The translations under genes were made by a program, and so were the position numbers. The notes beneath the pieces are model-generated. The model was not told the origin of the DNA and searched no databases. It worked only from the letters and a program-made list of their open reading frames with translations. A stretch of 64,000 nucleotides of DNA from Trichostrongylus colubriformis. Its lineage: Eukaryota; Nematoda; Chromadorea; Rhabditida; Trichostrongylidae. The DNA lies in assembly GCA_963978905.1 (NCBI GenBank), contig OZ022259.1:2852001-2916000 (forward strand), read 5' to 3'. This document shows, in pieces, positions 25,801-30,723 of the stretch; positions within the stretch are counted from its first letter, which is position 1, and every line of letters begins with the position of its first letter.

Positions 25801-28722
25801 TAGTGGAAGCGAACATTTACAGCTACTGTTCCCGCACAAAAAGGGTGTACGGGGTGTACGTTTTGCAACTCATTAGAGCATCGAGCTGCAGCTTATCCTC
25901 GCTATCGTACCATCGCAGGAAGGAGCATTTTTCTGCTTAAAAGGACCTGTGACTCAATTGCGGCCGCAAAGGGCACTGGGTCAATGATTGCTCTAGTAAG
26001 GGGTGCAGGACTTGTCAAGGGAAGAAACATAACCAAGTCATGTGTCCTGAAAGAGGTACAAAGCAACTAGACGCCATTGCGAGTGTCAAAAAAACTAGCA
26101 GCAGCGTAGAAGAAATGTGGACCGCTGCAACCGGCAAAAAGTATAAAGCATGCAGCCGCTAAGGCCGTGCAAGTGCATCCTGCACTTGCATGCATTGACT
26201 TAAACAGCGTGATAGACAGCGATCCACAGGGGTTACCACTGAGTACAGAAATAACCACGGCACGCAGCAATCACGCATCAACATGCAGCAAAGAGGACAA
26301 TGTATTCCTTCTCACAAGACTGGGAAAAATTTGGAGCAAAAGAGACAAAAGTGGCAGACTGTCGAAATTCTCTTGGACACGGTAGCTGATCAATCGCACA
26401 TTAATCAGACCCTAGCGGAGGATTTAAGCCTCCTGTGTAACGAAATGAAACATCCCAAGACATACACATTGGGTTCCACATGTTGCCCACTACGGCAACA
26501 TGTGGTATTACACAAGCGGAGATCAGCGATAATCAGGGAGACACTCACTTCGTACGCCCAAATGTAATTCCAGTGTTCAAGAGGTAGAGATATGCACCTC
26601 AGTCCAAACGATCTGAACCACCTCGTCATTGGATCCCCGATGCACATTGCCCCAGGGCATTTGTCACGGCACGGTACGGCAACTGTGCGGCGCGACATGG
26701 TGCATCGGCCGGGAATCGAACCAGGGCCGAACGCGTGGCAAGCGAGCATTCTACCGCTGAACCACCGATGCACACTGCTCACAGCGTGTACGGCACCCGT
26801 ACGGCGTAACACTGTGTTTTAGGCGTGATATCGCCTCGTCGGTTCCATTGTGGTCTACTCAAATGTAGTCGCCTGAGGCATTAGTATTGCTATCTGTTCA
26901 AATGTCGTAAGCTGTATTCTGGAAATAAAGGATTTGCTCCATCGAAACAGTGAACCACTCGTGTGACGAAGAAGAAGGTTCAACGTTAAATACAGCTCAT
27001 ATACAAAAACGGGAAACTGTGACAGTTTCCTTGGAATCGTCAATGCACTTCACTCAGCCTGCAGTCCGTAGAGCTTTATGCAATTATACCTTTTGCTCAT
27101 GCTTTGCAAGCGGAAAAATAGTGGAAAGAAAAGTATAAAACAAACATACCCTGGCAATAAGAATTGCAATTGGTAGCATGAAGATAATGGGAAGAACCAA
27201 TTCAAAAAAGGTCCACAACTTATTACGTCGGGTAAGGATAAAATTTTTCCGGGTTAAAAGCCATAACTGTCGCAAGCAGTCACACGTGCTGCTAGGTGGA
27301 GGCGGCGGCGCTGCTGCATCCCCTCTCCCTGAAAAATATGCCGCTTAAATGTGAACATGCTGATATGAACATAAATGTACATGTGCTAAGTAGCTCGATA
27401 GAAGGGAACGGTAAATGATGCAAAGAAGGAATCAGAATCGGCATACAACTAGCAAGAAGGAACTGGACTCCACGACCCACCTTCTCCTCTTTGTTCTATC
27501 ATTAATGCTGTGCACTCGCGAGGTTCATCTACTGCATGATCCCCTCAAAATGAAAACTTGTACCTCAACTTGAGCATTAAAAATTATTGAGGAAGTTTTT
27601 GAAACAGCCATTTCACACACATTTCACACACGGTATAGTGCGAGTCAATATGGACTACGAGAACCAGATACAAACCCAGCGGCTTCACTGGTTTCACACC
27701 CATAAAATCGGTTACATTAACCAACAAATTAAATCAATGATGTACGAATGGGATTGATTGGTGTAATGACTTAAAATTGGTGCAATTCCAAGCTGTAGGA
27801 ATAAGGACCGTCAAAAGGTAAAATGAATTCACCGAGTTTGTGGAAATGCTCAGAAAATGGACAAATCGCTACCAATCAATGCAGTCAAACACAACTCCAT
27901 CAGGCCCTACGCATCTGAACCCCCAATAGTGACCACTCTAGTCGATGTGATAAATGATTAGTGGATCAACACATTTCATTCGTGTTCCATTCACATTGAT
28001 CGTCGATATCATTGTAACACGAGGCACGGATCGCTAACCATGTGGACCTTTGAAAGTGATGGCATTTTTCAGAGATGCGATATGCAGTGGTAAATAATCA
28101 GATAATGGAGAACCAATAGTAGCTTTTGCACTGAATGCTCAGCACTGTTTCGGCTACTACATTACGGGGAATTCCGAATAGCTCAGCAAGTGAAGATGCT
28201 TTGTACTCCGATATCATTAGCAACGGGATGTTTCGGCTACTACATTACGGGGAATTCCGAATAGCGGTAGATATTTGTAGGGAAACCAGTTGGGCCAACG
28301 CTCAAAACTCCGCTTATCACTACGTTAGACTGTACGATATGGACTTCTTCGATATTGGTTGGTCAGCATCGATAGATTCTCATTAGAAAATTCTATCGGG
28401 TGATTCGCACAGTTCTGTGCGATAGCCTAACCGGTATCTACATATTTAAACATATGTTTTCTGCTAAGTCAGGTGAAGTGGAACGGGGTTCCTTCCTCTT
28501 CCTAGAGCTAGGGCAGAAATAGAGTCCACAGTGATACTGCCCCTTCTGGTTATTGCCATCGTCACTCGCCACCTTACCACATGTAAGCAGGTTTTTATCT
28601 ATTACTAGTGACAACTAACTAGATTTTTCGCTGCTCGTGCTCGAGACAGGTTTCGCTGTGGCAATGGCGTCAGATGACTTCTCTTCATCTGAAGTAGGAG
28701 AAACTGCGGCTTCGCCAGGCAT
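1742..28722 (-). CDS. ABCA-type ABC transporter gene A, 5' part (TMD1 half)
   Basis: This is a full-length-type ABCA transporter gene of which only the first transmembrane domain and the linker up to NBD1 lie in the window. Exons by splice phase: 28620-28722, 27150-27328, 22878-23032, about 21365-21595, 17341-17569, 17207-17281, 16955-17137, 16764-16886, 15293-15404, 2201-2347, 1950-2125 and 1742-1849. The product starts with a Ser/Thr-rich cytosolic tail, then a first membrane segment after the motif LLTRKNFILTRR, a large extracellular loop, and further membrane segments with ABCA landmarks such as YWSSGFLSLQYAID and MGLSRTVFYLSH. ABCA proteins move lipids or related substrates across membranes; the substrate here cannot be told. 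NBD1 and everything after it lie beyond the left edge. The 12.9-kb intron between 15293 and 2347 holds an antisense BEL retrotransposon. Alternatively this is a decaying paralogue, because the exon near 21.4 kb has poor splice sites. Confidence 0.85.
1950..2125 (-). CDS. Gene A exon 11: last TMD1 helix
   Basis: The acceptor is GCTTTAG and the donor AAA|GTGGGT. The exon encodes AALVMLLLDIIWMSAATLFF, corresponding to the ABCA helix with the pattern M-L-x-x-D. Its phase fits exon 10 through a 75-base GC-AG intron. Confidence 0.75.
2201..2347 (-). CDS. Gene A exon 10: TMD1 helix
   Basis: The acceptor is TTTTTCCAG. The exon encodes TIVLWIVMVVVVYWAP and ILYCTLFSINPHAAFAYAI, a typical ABCA helix-turn-helix. 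The proposed donor is GC-type (G|GCAAGT at 2199-2200). Confidence 0.8.
2410..3325. mobile_element. Inverted-repeat element next to gene A exon 10
   Basis: About 40 bases near 2412-2458 (core GCAAACCAG, then TTTTGACAATCGGCTG) recur in inverted orientation near 3276-3320. A third partial copy of AGCAAACCAGAC lies near 3200. This indicates a non-autonomous DNA transposon about 0.9 kb long. No coding sequence or target duplication was recognised. Confidence 0.45.
3434..3723 (+). repeat. 5' LTR of the BEL element
   Basis: 290 bp, beginning TATAGAGACT and ending GGAGCATA, so the termini form a short TAT/ATA inverted repeat. It contains a TATATAAG box at 3612-3619 and AATAAA at 3682-3687, suggesting transcription starts about 30 bases past the TATA box. 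Confidence 0.95.
3612..3619 (+). promoter_or_regulatory. LTR TATA box
   Basis: TATATAAG in the U3-like part of the LTR, about 110 bp before the LTR end. An identical copy lies at 13367-13374. Confidence 0.6.
3724..3737 (+). promoter_or_regulatory. tRNA-Gly primer-binding site of the BEL element
   Basis: TGGTGCATCGG follows the LTR directly and is the reverse complement of the 3' end of nuclear tRNA-Gly(GCC) including CCA. About 11 bases pair without a gap, then partly. Confidence 0.75.
3760..3855 (+). repeat. Degenerate tandem repeats in the BEL leader
   Basis: About four copies of a 23-30 base unit built on GGATCGATCAAGGA, with spacers ending in CCGA or AACC. They lie between the primer site and the first ORF, where packaging or translation-control signals are usual. 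The role is unknown. Confidence 0.6.
3909..3914 (+). promoter_or_regulatory. Candidate 5' splice donor in the BEL leader
   Basis: GGA|GTGAGT is a full-consensus donor located 123 bases before the gag start. With the acceptor at 11935-11936 it would make a short mRNA for ORF3. This is inferred from motifs only. Confidence 0.5.
4032..11870 (+). CDS. BEL gag-pol-env polyprotein (2612 aa)
   Basis: One uninterrupted frame. Gag: DUF1759-like region (about residues 145-240), then three Cys/His knuckles starting near Cys360, Cys392 and Cys410. Protease: LLDTGADRSF with DTG at 514-516. RT: first Asp 863 (ISDVEKAF) and YVDN at 943-946, where canonical RTs have YxDD. RNase H: Asp1111 in FSDAS. Integrase: an HHCC-type zinc region (about 1434-1475), then Asp1497, Asp1559 and Glu1610. 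A DUF5641-like region lies near 1735-1812. Env: signal-like helix near 1874-1897, a Cys-rich part and membrane segments near 1995-2040, a second signal-like segment near 2065-2080, a Cys-rich ectodomain with a glycine/cysteine loop near 2200-2222 resembling phlebovirus G2 (class II fusion protein), and a C-terminal anchor near 2535-2580. Phlebovirus-like env is known in nematode BEL elements such as Tas and Cer7. Env fused in frame with pol is less usual. Confidence 0.93.
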   Translation: MTTSLSSRQGLLTRSVNRLAAVVDEHRDLETWALEPPSEDHERRTYLRAERLRIRKVKAILDTETSNVDTALERYSTAADSLDADTPSLNEILEKVSSNIERASATLDEGRVVQTAVARLLGELDEIEKSSTTGDTASSPDLPQLKLAPIPIPKFSGRVWEWDTFWTAFEHSVDSREMDDIYKMNYLLDALHGEAKDTIKQYEVSGRTYPLVVARLKEKYGNSRILIDQLIRRLQQARAHSNRLEHQEKLWEELSSIVAQLQLKGENVDNSFLQNQLLGKFAEGVQRHVLRMKENQTTDVTWNTNTLLDCARNYISTELQIVNQMGNKHDQQLDRNSIAVKKNTFTGKRINSALERLNPCFYCGKVDHNPKDCREVATREQRLTFMRKKNLCLNCGAKDHWAVQCKGGSCRMCRQRGHHTSLCEQLPSRKTTVFQETRKPLPAANKGTSKRPMQKSATSPKVNVVLSEADKSQDEVSAFVNIHRGSNDVHILVGEAQVMNPKNQALEPIHVLLDTGADRSFISSELADHLQLQDLKLIELSINTFGSNQPLKQTCGITQLQLWDKSGTSHRIEVTKIDTVTEPMVRQSLDLKDKQFLFDKNIHLSITSHATEIKPQVLLGCSDLYAFLDEGFAARITLPSGLTLIPSKLGYLVSGCPSRDDKDEEIPSQPVVNSVSSRFNGDLQSWEEFCTFEATGVHEFTGPSVEERKRMDAEIWKRFERTIESTEDGYQVRFPWKQDAITLPDNKALAVKRLQGTIAKFADDEESLQQYNGIIMNQLEQGIIEEVNEETPSEGSIVHYLAHHAVKTPTKATTKLRIVFDASAHLKGQPSLNDVLYPGPVILPKICDILLRFRIGRVAIISDVEKAFLQIRLHPKDRDATRFLWLRDIAQPLTPANMITYRFTRVTFGLNCSPFLLAGTIKHHLETRMKNSQLGKEIASNTYVDNVIVTTSSTEDAMRLYVDSKQLFRDLNMNLREYRSNDEILNRHISSTDLSTNVVQKVLGVSWNTQEDQILLKCQYRPTPAVPTKRSVSEQVASIYDPLGLLTPLTLRGKQFLQQLWAHDYGWDTPLTAEHRQTWCQILEDASGYQIALPRRVAHIDSESVLAVFSDASANGMSVCSYLVSEDGSYLLAGKSKLPSLKENPTIPKLELNAITMATRLAYSIHSAICERVNIVQVCIFSDSEIALSWVKAPTLEKSAGVLVRNRRAEIRRIVAEFPTPVLFGFVPSTKNPADCGTRGLTKTEFEGHMWWRGPEFLQYPLSPPEECRLSTFPPESTEEETCVVAVTTKSTTELVDWGRQSYLPSVKRTLAYALRFIRQLSLKLNEELRHRLESNIPELCYMSSEPYITATENEMALRVLVRHHQRIHFTPSQLKSLKQLNVRPDEAGILRCQGRFGKAHMSLDTKNPMLVASKTELSRAIVKEAHLPYHCSTAQTIANVRQQFWIPKIRQMVKQFTRLCIPCQRLNNLPFKYPDMEDLPERRVIRTRPFEHVGIDYFGPLSAKQNDTPIKVYGIIITCTVTRLLHLELVLDMSTEQLLHALRRFFARRGVPASITSDNGPSFLLGEQVLHDAVFPVINDVSFSTAMATKGILWRTITPYAPWQGAFYERLIKSVKHSLYKVIKREVVHVETLETLLIEVEGTLNSRPLTYQEEHWQDTPILRPIDFIQRDMIIAYPLESITGDFDDTEYHPTKEAVQLRTRRQAEEALKSSHELTERFWKMWNEHYLRSLRETHKLSIDNKRGSALSPAIGNVVLIADPLMPRNSWRLGRIRELPRSETGTIREALLNLPSGRVVRRPINHLIPLELEDSPDQSSSYDGDVRQHDRSSNETEEQKEEAPRYDLRPRKHMNYYEVTTQGSQIYSANTKRVPLKFFITCLTIFMLMQQAAATLAQGKMQCISGGVMITTQNIERYELCAEGHCHVSEHPQGNETILLPPEVLLHEHHVQLKLFDGYNLTVLETTCLPVSFCEHVRCWFCTANMFNPECSPRTAIASTAVTLYIVIALLYVLCYVPMVVGKPCRIICKTAWIVFTAIARLLWNQCNKFRRNRRRRYDVEALLKAPLLAIACIAVFAPSTLACQDIDVFSHQHSVCSFSPNGYKRCMLETTIIAKLNSFNKEACIRLINKQTVEKELRIQWKHLRLNCVKDNIVFTRNTIQRVVDSKRCPHSGSCTNDKCASVNTSAHIAELEHGNRYPGLTFCVESCGGPGCGCFYLSSGCLFYRIFHIPTDSKIYEIFKCPQWQEEVELEITTVSRQKSVEKKVVVVHPTVPTNTDNMRITLSALAVPPTPALSSTFISDGSHLATWNHKDKPHLQCGSEMDARSLNCSVTTSCNCEPAENKINCLCVDANITEIFTRDIETRFPIHRPWITFTPSKTNRASVTAEIPSFTTAEFVIHLTDHVDKTVTMVTDSVCTIPNSIAQGCYNCPQGATAQVTCTTDGNDTMATVQCGDLFFTIPCNRKGAISTLRFSHASARVKKECKVSCGKSETIFEITGILQWIRTIHGSTLKILAGESSVYDELVFPDFGHIIDVFLSWYKTLLIACVVLILASVIGYVFLWSCGINIIQRVLRVSWIIVRKIVKIPLWMLKTAWRSAAFIPRQSTKGSEKLL
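11935..11936 (+). promoter_or_regulatory. Candidate 3' splice acceptor before BEL ORF3
   Basis: The pyrimidine-rich stretch TTCTTTACGATCTCTCTTTAG ends two bases before the ORF3 start codon. It resembles a nematode acceptor for cis- or trans-splicing. Confidence 0.5.
11939..13123 (+). CDS. BEL ORF3: coiled-coil accessory protein of unknown function (394 aa)
   Basis: This frame opens 68 bases after the env stop and closes 65 bases before the 3' LTR. The start has a good context (GCCATGG) and sits directly after an acceptor-like site; the frame is also open upstream, overlapping env, to 11642. The N-terminus is Thr/Lys/Pro-rich, with a basic patch RKRQR near residue 64, a serine run (70-80) and PPKKGR near 88, which could serve nuclear entry. 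Two long charged heptad-like regions (about 130-185 and 260-355) predict coiled coils, and the tail (about 345-394) is rich in Arg, Asp and His. No transmembrane segment or signal peptide is seen. I recognise no family. It could bind nucleic acid, regulate splicing or export, or be a captured host fragment; none of this is shown. Confidence 0.8.
   Translation: MDTTSTTPKDKTAKPAERTTQASTSTAKPIKPDAKGTVSSKPHMIATQKPANNSDTTSTTPNRKRQRDSSSSSSTSSSSTEDAGDIPPKKGRAAGTLFQELLKQGARTLHLAASKVDQLAPVVKTTPCPQTTERLKHLEDLVKAYHVETIKRLKVTEGKLDSLNLKVNVLTTRFETMEKEVKERMNTTGAVEGHTVSENHWNELHDDIKGLQDAMGKLNISQLSLDIRTLHGRFEEWSSRLSHGNTTTMASAPAEPTPEVERIRRLMNETEKELKEVRDAMLVINRDIEKEWQREGGRVSSTKRIDELKERRKRCQSKEEMLEKEMRDLQLRLEREMAGINRDQEDRRRHDDEGRRHERGATSERDRRGRTKGGRQSYNVRDAHRSSTTSSDRT
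13189..13478 (+). repeat. 3' LTR of the BEL element
   Basis: Same length and, by eye, same sequence as the 5' LTR, offset 9755 bp. AATAAA at 13437-13442 would serve as the polyadenylation signal. The preceding polypurine tract is weak (GCGGGAG). Confidence 0.95.
13725..13929. repeat. Right half of a CATACTTTGCG-type MITE
   Basis: It matches the right half of the element at 24768-25206 (GTGTGGTTGGGTCAAG, then GCGTTATCTA and GTCAATTGACGC) and ends AAAGTATGACCGTGTCC. The left part is lost or diverged. Confidence 0.5.
14104..14829. mobile_element. MITE with CAGCGG...CCGCTG inverted ends
   Basis: The left arm CAGCGGCACTCACTGCCGCG and the right arm (inverted CAGCGGTACTCACTACCGCG) are about 40 bases long, each with a small internal palindrome around CGCGACGC. 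It is 726 bp, without a coding sequence. No target duplication is clear. Confidence 0.6.
14318..14556. repeat. Direct duplication inside the 14.1-kb MITE
   Basis: About 100 bases beginning GCAAGGGAAGGAAGCCTCGA occur at 14322-14420 and again at 14461-14556 with a few differences, separated by 40 bases. Confidence 0.75.
15293..15404 (-). CDS. Gene A exon 9: TMD1 helix
   Basis: The acceptor is TTTTTTCAG and the donor AAAG|GTTTCT. The exon has 37 codons plus one base: LFVVVLVLYGVSAVVFAAF then MSSLFKKPNT, the ABCA helix ending in S-x-F-F. The codon is completed 12.9 kb away, across the BEL insertion. Confidence 0.82.
15727..15990. repeat. Diverged MITE of the 48-kb family
   Basis: The left side resembles the ends at 48.0 and 59.7 kb (GACTTACTTTTTAGGG, then GCTCGGGCAACTACTAT). 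The right side ATCTGATTATCGCGAGGGGT resembles 48471-48495. This is a degenerate copy. Confidence 0.4.
16033..16205. mobile_element. Short MITE with TAA duplication
   Basis: The ends GGCCGCGCTCATACTCTGCG and CGCAAAGTATGAACGCGGTC are inverted copies and are flanked by TAA on both sides (16030-16032 and 16206-16208). 173 bp, non-coding. Confidence 0.75.
16209..16627. mobile_element. MITE of the same family carrying a nested Mutator-like MITE
   Basis: It begins GGCCGCGCTAACACTTTG directly after the TAA shared with the neighbouring MITE and ends CGCAAAGTATGAACGCGGCC before TAA (16628-16630). The 241-bp insertion at 16316-16556 enlarges it to 419 bp. Confidence 0.7.
16316..16556. mobile_element. 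Mutator-like MITE, copy 1 (241 bp)
   Basis: The termini GGGTGGGGGTCACG and CGTGACGCCCACCC are inverted repeats. Flanking 9-mers ATTATCTGG and ATGGTCTGG match at 7 of 9 positions, as an aged 9-bp duplication would. The length equals that of the copy at 54913-55153. Confidence 0.75.
16764..16886 (-). CDS. Gene A exon 8: TMD1 helix with MGL motif
   Basis: The acceptor is ATGTTCAG and the donor GGA|GTGAGT. The exon has 41 codons beginning DFLSVMGLSRTVFYLSHVL, the ABCA pattern M-x-x-M-G-L-x-x-x-x-x-W-L-S, followed by a long hydrophobic helix. Confidence 0.85.
16955..17137 (-). CDS. Gene A exon 7: TMD1 helix
   Basis: The acceptor is GTCCTTCAG and the donor AAG|GTTAGC. The exon has exactly 61 codons: a polar start, then FWGFCAFVLVIHTAREIAGE, matching the ABCA helix followed by a V-x-E-K motif. 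Confidence 0.82.
17207..17281 (-). CDS. Gene A exon 6: loop end and membrane entry
   Basis: The acceptor is TTTTCTCAG and the donor CAG|GTTTGT. The exon encodes IPTKPPYWSSGFLSLQYAI and a few more residues; SSGFLxLQxAID is a diagnostic ABCA motif. The 59-base intron upstream is of typical nematode size. Confidence 0.85.
17341..17569 (-). CDS. Gene A exon 5: extracellular loop 1
   Basis: The exon encodes NLNVIFSLLRFAGGVLF, then KQFDTKAAVLDYAILKP and an acidic segment, ending AG|GTGAGC. The acceptor is AAATCAG at 17570, or CTACAG nine bases upstream. A mariner element ends only about 30 bases upstream of the acceptor. Confidence 0.7.
17602..18834 (-). mobile_element. Mariner element, family 1, near full length but dead
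   Basis: 1233 bp with TTAGGTTGTCC-type ends and TA on both sides. Transposase pieces on the minus strand: KGCVSYETMRRWLISFSNG with a GKPRTGRP motif (18592-18407) and a catalytic part LHDNAHPYVAK (18248-17724), both out of frame with each other. The third catalytic Asp of the PDIAPSDYH-type motif is Gly here. It lies 31 bases from gene A exon 5. Confidence 0.88.
18835..20912. repeat. Duplicated block, copy 1 (adjacent to mariner)
   Basis: Sequence right of the mariner matches 52710-54371 with small differences, apart from the PIF insertion at 19216-19663. It contains inverted pieces around GATACAGCCACC (19837 and 20482-20685) and a fragment RGVMVWDQIII on the plus strand that could be a Tc1/mariner relic. 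Confidence 0.8.
19216..19663. mobile_element. PIF/Harbinger-like MITE with TAA duplication
   Basis: Long inverted arms (about 190 bases) begin CAAGGGAAGG and end CCTTCCCTTG, flanked by TAA (19213-19215, 19664-19666). The duplicated block at 53.1 kb lacks it and shows one TAA. A larger relative lies at 41278-42730. Confidence 0.85.
20936..21364. other. Unassigned intron segment
   Basis: It contains several GGGCGGAG-type words and a 22-base match to 58333-58354 (CACCAGTTGGCTGGCGCACA in inverse). No gene or complete element was recognised. Confidence 0.35.
21365..21595 (-). CDS. Gene A exon 4: extracellular loop 1 (boundaries tentative)
   Basis: An open stretch of about 76 codons (LKRLSERVPDISISFSARK, then a charged helix ending near NITDQHCG) suits an ABCA extracellular loop. 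The best phase-compatible acceptor (AACAAG) lacks a pyrimidine tract, and no good donor gives the phase that exon 5 needs. The 3' part merges with a repeat also seen near 58.3 kb. The exon may be mis-bounded, or damaged. Confidence 0.5.
22172..22728. repeat. Dispersed repeat R1, copy 1
   Basis: About 550 bp beginning TTAAAGACATCA and ending GCTGCCTTTAA, homologous along its length with 36995-37538 and 50781-51316. Shared marks include CCGCCTCTTGACGG, TTTGGCCATT and CATCCGTTTTTTCTCC. There is no coding sequence or clear inverted repeat. Confidence 0.75.
22878..23032 (-). CDS. Gene A exon 3: extracellular loop 1
   Basis: The acceptor is TTCTTTCAG and the donor GT|GTAAGT. The exon has 51 codons starting SDKVALTPALVFKPVPL, phase 0 with exon 2. 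It forms part of the large first extracellular loop. Confidence 0.75.
23113..23455. mobile_element. MITE R2 with about 110-bp inverted arms
   Basis: The left arm (CCCATATATTTATGTTGCAT, then AAGTGAGAATCCGATTAAG) is mirrored on the right (GCTGTATCTTAGCCGGATTC, then ACAACATAGATGCATGGG). Related right-hand ends lie near 49495-49775 and 54395-54530. Confidence 0.7.
23870..26565 (+). pseudogene. Decayed BEL/Pao gag-protease relic
   Basis: Scattered plus-strand pieces resemble BEL gag and protease: a Cys/His stretch near 24120, a region near 25240 like the gag FWxxFE motif, knuckles near 25858 (CTFCNSLEHRAAA) and 25950 (NCGRKGHWVNDC), and a protease-like VEILLDTVADQSHIN near 26370. Frames are broken by many stops and by the MITE at 24768-25206. 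No LTRs were recognised. Confidence 0.65.
24768..25206. mobile_element. MITE inserted in the BEL relic (TTA duplication)
   Basis: The ends GACCGCTTTCATACTTTGCG and GCGCAAAGTATGAAAGCAGCC are flanked by TTA (24765-24767 and 25207-25209). A near-perfect inner palindrome centred near 24985 spans about 200 bases. 439 bp, non-coding. Confidence 0.82.
26701..26771 (-). tRNA. tRNA-Gly(GCC)-like pseudogene with encoded CCA
   Basis: 71 bases with the acceptor stem GCATCGG/CCGATGC, an intact B box GGTTCGATTCC and the anticodon loop TTGCCAC. The anticodon stem has two mismatches and the T stem one. The genome reads CCA immediately after the discriminator base, which nuclear tRNA genes do not encode, and no T-run terminator follows. 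It is therefore better read as a copy of a mature tRNA than as a gene. Confidence 0.7.
27150..27328 (-). CDS. Gene A exon 2: first membrane helix
   Basis: The acceptor is TTTTTCAG and the donor AGG|GTATGT. A pentaproline stretch and SSTCDC are followed by LRQLWLLTRKNFILTRRNK and a hydrophobic helix. This matches the start of ABCA TMD1 (pattern LLxWKNFxLxxRxK). Confidence 0.82.
28147..28265. repeat. 36-base perfect direct repeat
   Basis: The sequence starting GTTTCGGCTACTACATTACG occurs at 28147-28182 and 28230-28265, an 83-base period, inside gene A intron 1. Confidence 0.85.
28620..28722 (-). CDS. Gene A first coding exon
   Basis: The start codon at 28720-28722 opens 34 codons and one base, rich in Ser, Thr, Ala and Glu (MPGEAAVSPTSDEEKSSD at the start), ending at the donor A|GTTAGT. 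The single base fits exon 2, which begins with two bases of an Arg codon. A TTTTCAG acceptor lies 31 bases upstream. ABCA proteins normally have a short cytosolic N-terminus. Confidence 0.65.
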
Positions 28723-28753
28723 AACGACGACCAAAAGGTTGAAGAACCCTAAT

Positions 28754-28760
28754 CTGAAAA
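28754..28760 (-). promoter_or_regulatory. Probable spliced-leader trans-splice acceptor of gene A
   Basis: TTTTCAG lies 31 bases upstream of the proposed start codon with no donor nearby. In nematodes this arrangement usually marks the site where a spliced leader is added. This is inference from motif and position. Confidence 0.45.
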
Positions 28761-29537
28761 GATCGAATTAGTGATTCCAACAGTTCCAAACCTTCATAAC
28801 GAAATCCTTCCAAGATATGCGATGAAAGACAACCCACGTTCCGAATCCCAACCGCAGCTACCGTGCAACCCTCACCAAATGAGTAACCCCGATTATTCAA
28901 ATCAGGGAATCGCCTTATCGAAGCACAAGCAAAACACCATGGACATCATTCACAGAGCTTTATTCAGTGTGAGGCCTTTTCTCAGCATTCGGTTCATCCA
29001 AATTATTTCATTTCAAAGGCACTCAAACCGGTAATTCGAGCGCTCGTCATCCACCGTAGTACTGAAGCGCATAAAAGTGCTGTGGTGGAGAAAAACAGAA
29101 GGAAAAATACGACGTAAAACAGATACGAGAAAAGGCAGACAAAAATCAGAAAGAAAAGAGAAAGGTGAGCCACCATTCGCCCGATGATGTTACCACAGGC
29201 GTGCTGGACTGCATCATGACATCGATATGATAAGGATACGTCAAAGAGGGCATTTGTAATGATATGTTATCACTAGAAGCGCTATTGGTGAATATTACCT
29301 ATCAATAATATAACATGGTAAGTTCGAGGGCCTGTAGTGCGCGAGCCAGGCGTATCGCGCCAAATCATGCGATTTCTGTTCAGGGGACCGAACTACCCCA
29401 TGCGACAGGTATTCAGCCAATCCACGAATCTGCCCATATTTCGGATTGAGCCAGGGACGGGGATGGTTTTGTGATACCCTAGCTTCGGAAGGGAAGAATC
29501 TCTTGAGGTTCACAAAATGCCCCTACCGCTACTAATA
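28756..29537. other. Putative promoter region of gene A
   Basis: Upstream of the trans-splice acceptor. No TATA box or repeat family could be assigned, and no convincing ORF is seen. Confidence 0.3.
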
Positions 29538-30110
29538 TTAGGGTGTCCACAAAGTTCGTTGGCCATTCGTTTTTTCCAGAGCTTGTAAAGATAACTCACC
29601 AAGTTGAACTTACCGGTCCATGATATAACCTCCATACATACCCAGCACGCTTCGCCAGCGAACGGGTAGAGAGGCAACTCGATCCTCCCAATAGCCGGCC
29701 GGCCGCGACTCGACCCAGTCCTCGATCACGTCCTCGAGGTCGCCCTCATTCTTCAGCTGTTTTCCGTCCAAGAAATTTTGCATGGACCGAAAGATGTGGT
29801 AATCTCATGGACTGATGTCCGGGCTATACTGTGGATGCGTGACCGTGTTGATGCCCAGCCTGTCCAGGACGGCCTGAGTATCTTTCGCTTCGTGGGGGCG
29901 CGCGTTGTCCCAGAGCAACCACGGATTTGCAAGTTTCTAGAACAAGGCGGCAGGGGTCTCTGCCGTCACTGTGGCATTGTTGGATAGGATGCTGTAGTGA
30001 ACGACGCCACTGATTTCCGCGTGTCGTTGCGTATATTGCCCTATTGTCATCTTTTCTGTTGCTGTGATCTGTTCGCGCGGGCGGCGTCACGATGCAAAAT
30101 CGTGACCTAA
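29538..30110 (-). pseudogene. Mariner family 3, truncated transposase
   Basis: The left end is TTAGGGTGTCCACAAAG after TA. On the minus strand the C-terminal transposase reads LLWDNARPHEAKDTQAV, then a PQYSPDISP-stop-DYHIF motif and a tail to GGYIMDR with a stop. Trp is replaced by TGA between the two catalytic blocks. The other end is missing. Confidence 0.72.
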
Positions 30111-30723
30111 CGATGCCTTTGCACTGCGTCTTCGAATCACAGGAAGCACTCAGATAAATGCAATCTGGAATCGGGTGTTATCCTGAGCAAACAAACAAGC
30201 AGCAAACTTGTCCAAAAAAGTGTATAAGGCAAATCGTTTACCAGAGAGCTTCGCCCTAACTTACTACGAATTCCAAGTAAGGTGTCAGAGGTACGCGTTC
30301 ACTGTGGCAAGGAAAAGATGGGATCGAACTCAATCCAAGTCTACTACAGACCTCGTACAAAGAGTGTTGAAAGAGCTTTTCCGTTACCTTGGGGAGTTTA
30401 GCACTCGCAGCGGGAAAAGCAGAGGAGTTAAGACCATGCGAGCTCAAAGACTATTCATCGAAGTGATAATCTCCAAAAGTTTCATCGCTTTCAATGTTTG
30501 GACAGAATGGACAGTACTGACCTGGTAGGCGCGAGTACTAACTAGCAGGTTGCACTATTCCTTGTCACCCGAATTTGCATGAGGTTACGTTAGAGATTTT
30601 ACATTATGATGTTTACCAATGACGGGAACAGAGCACTCTTTTCTGATTGGATCAAAGATCGGGATTCCAGTTATTGGTCGTCCATGAAAGTGTCCAAGCT
30701 TTGTGTGTCTAGAATTTTTGATA

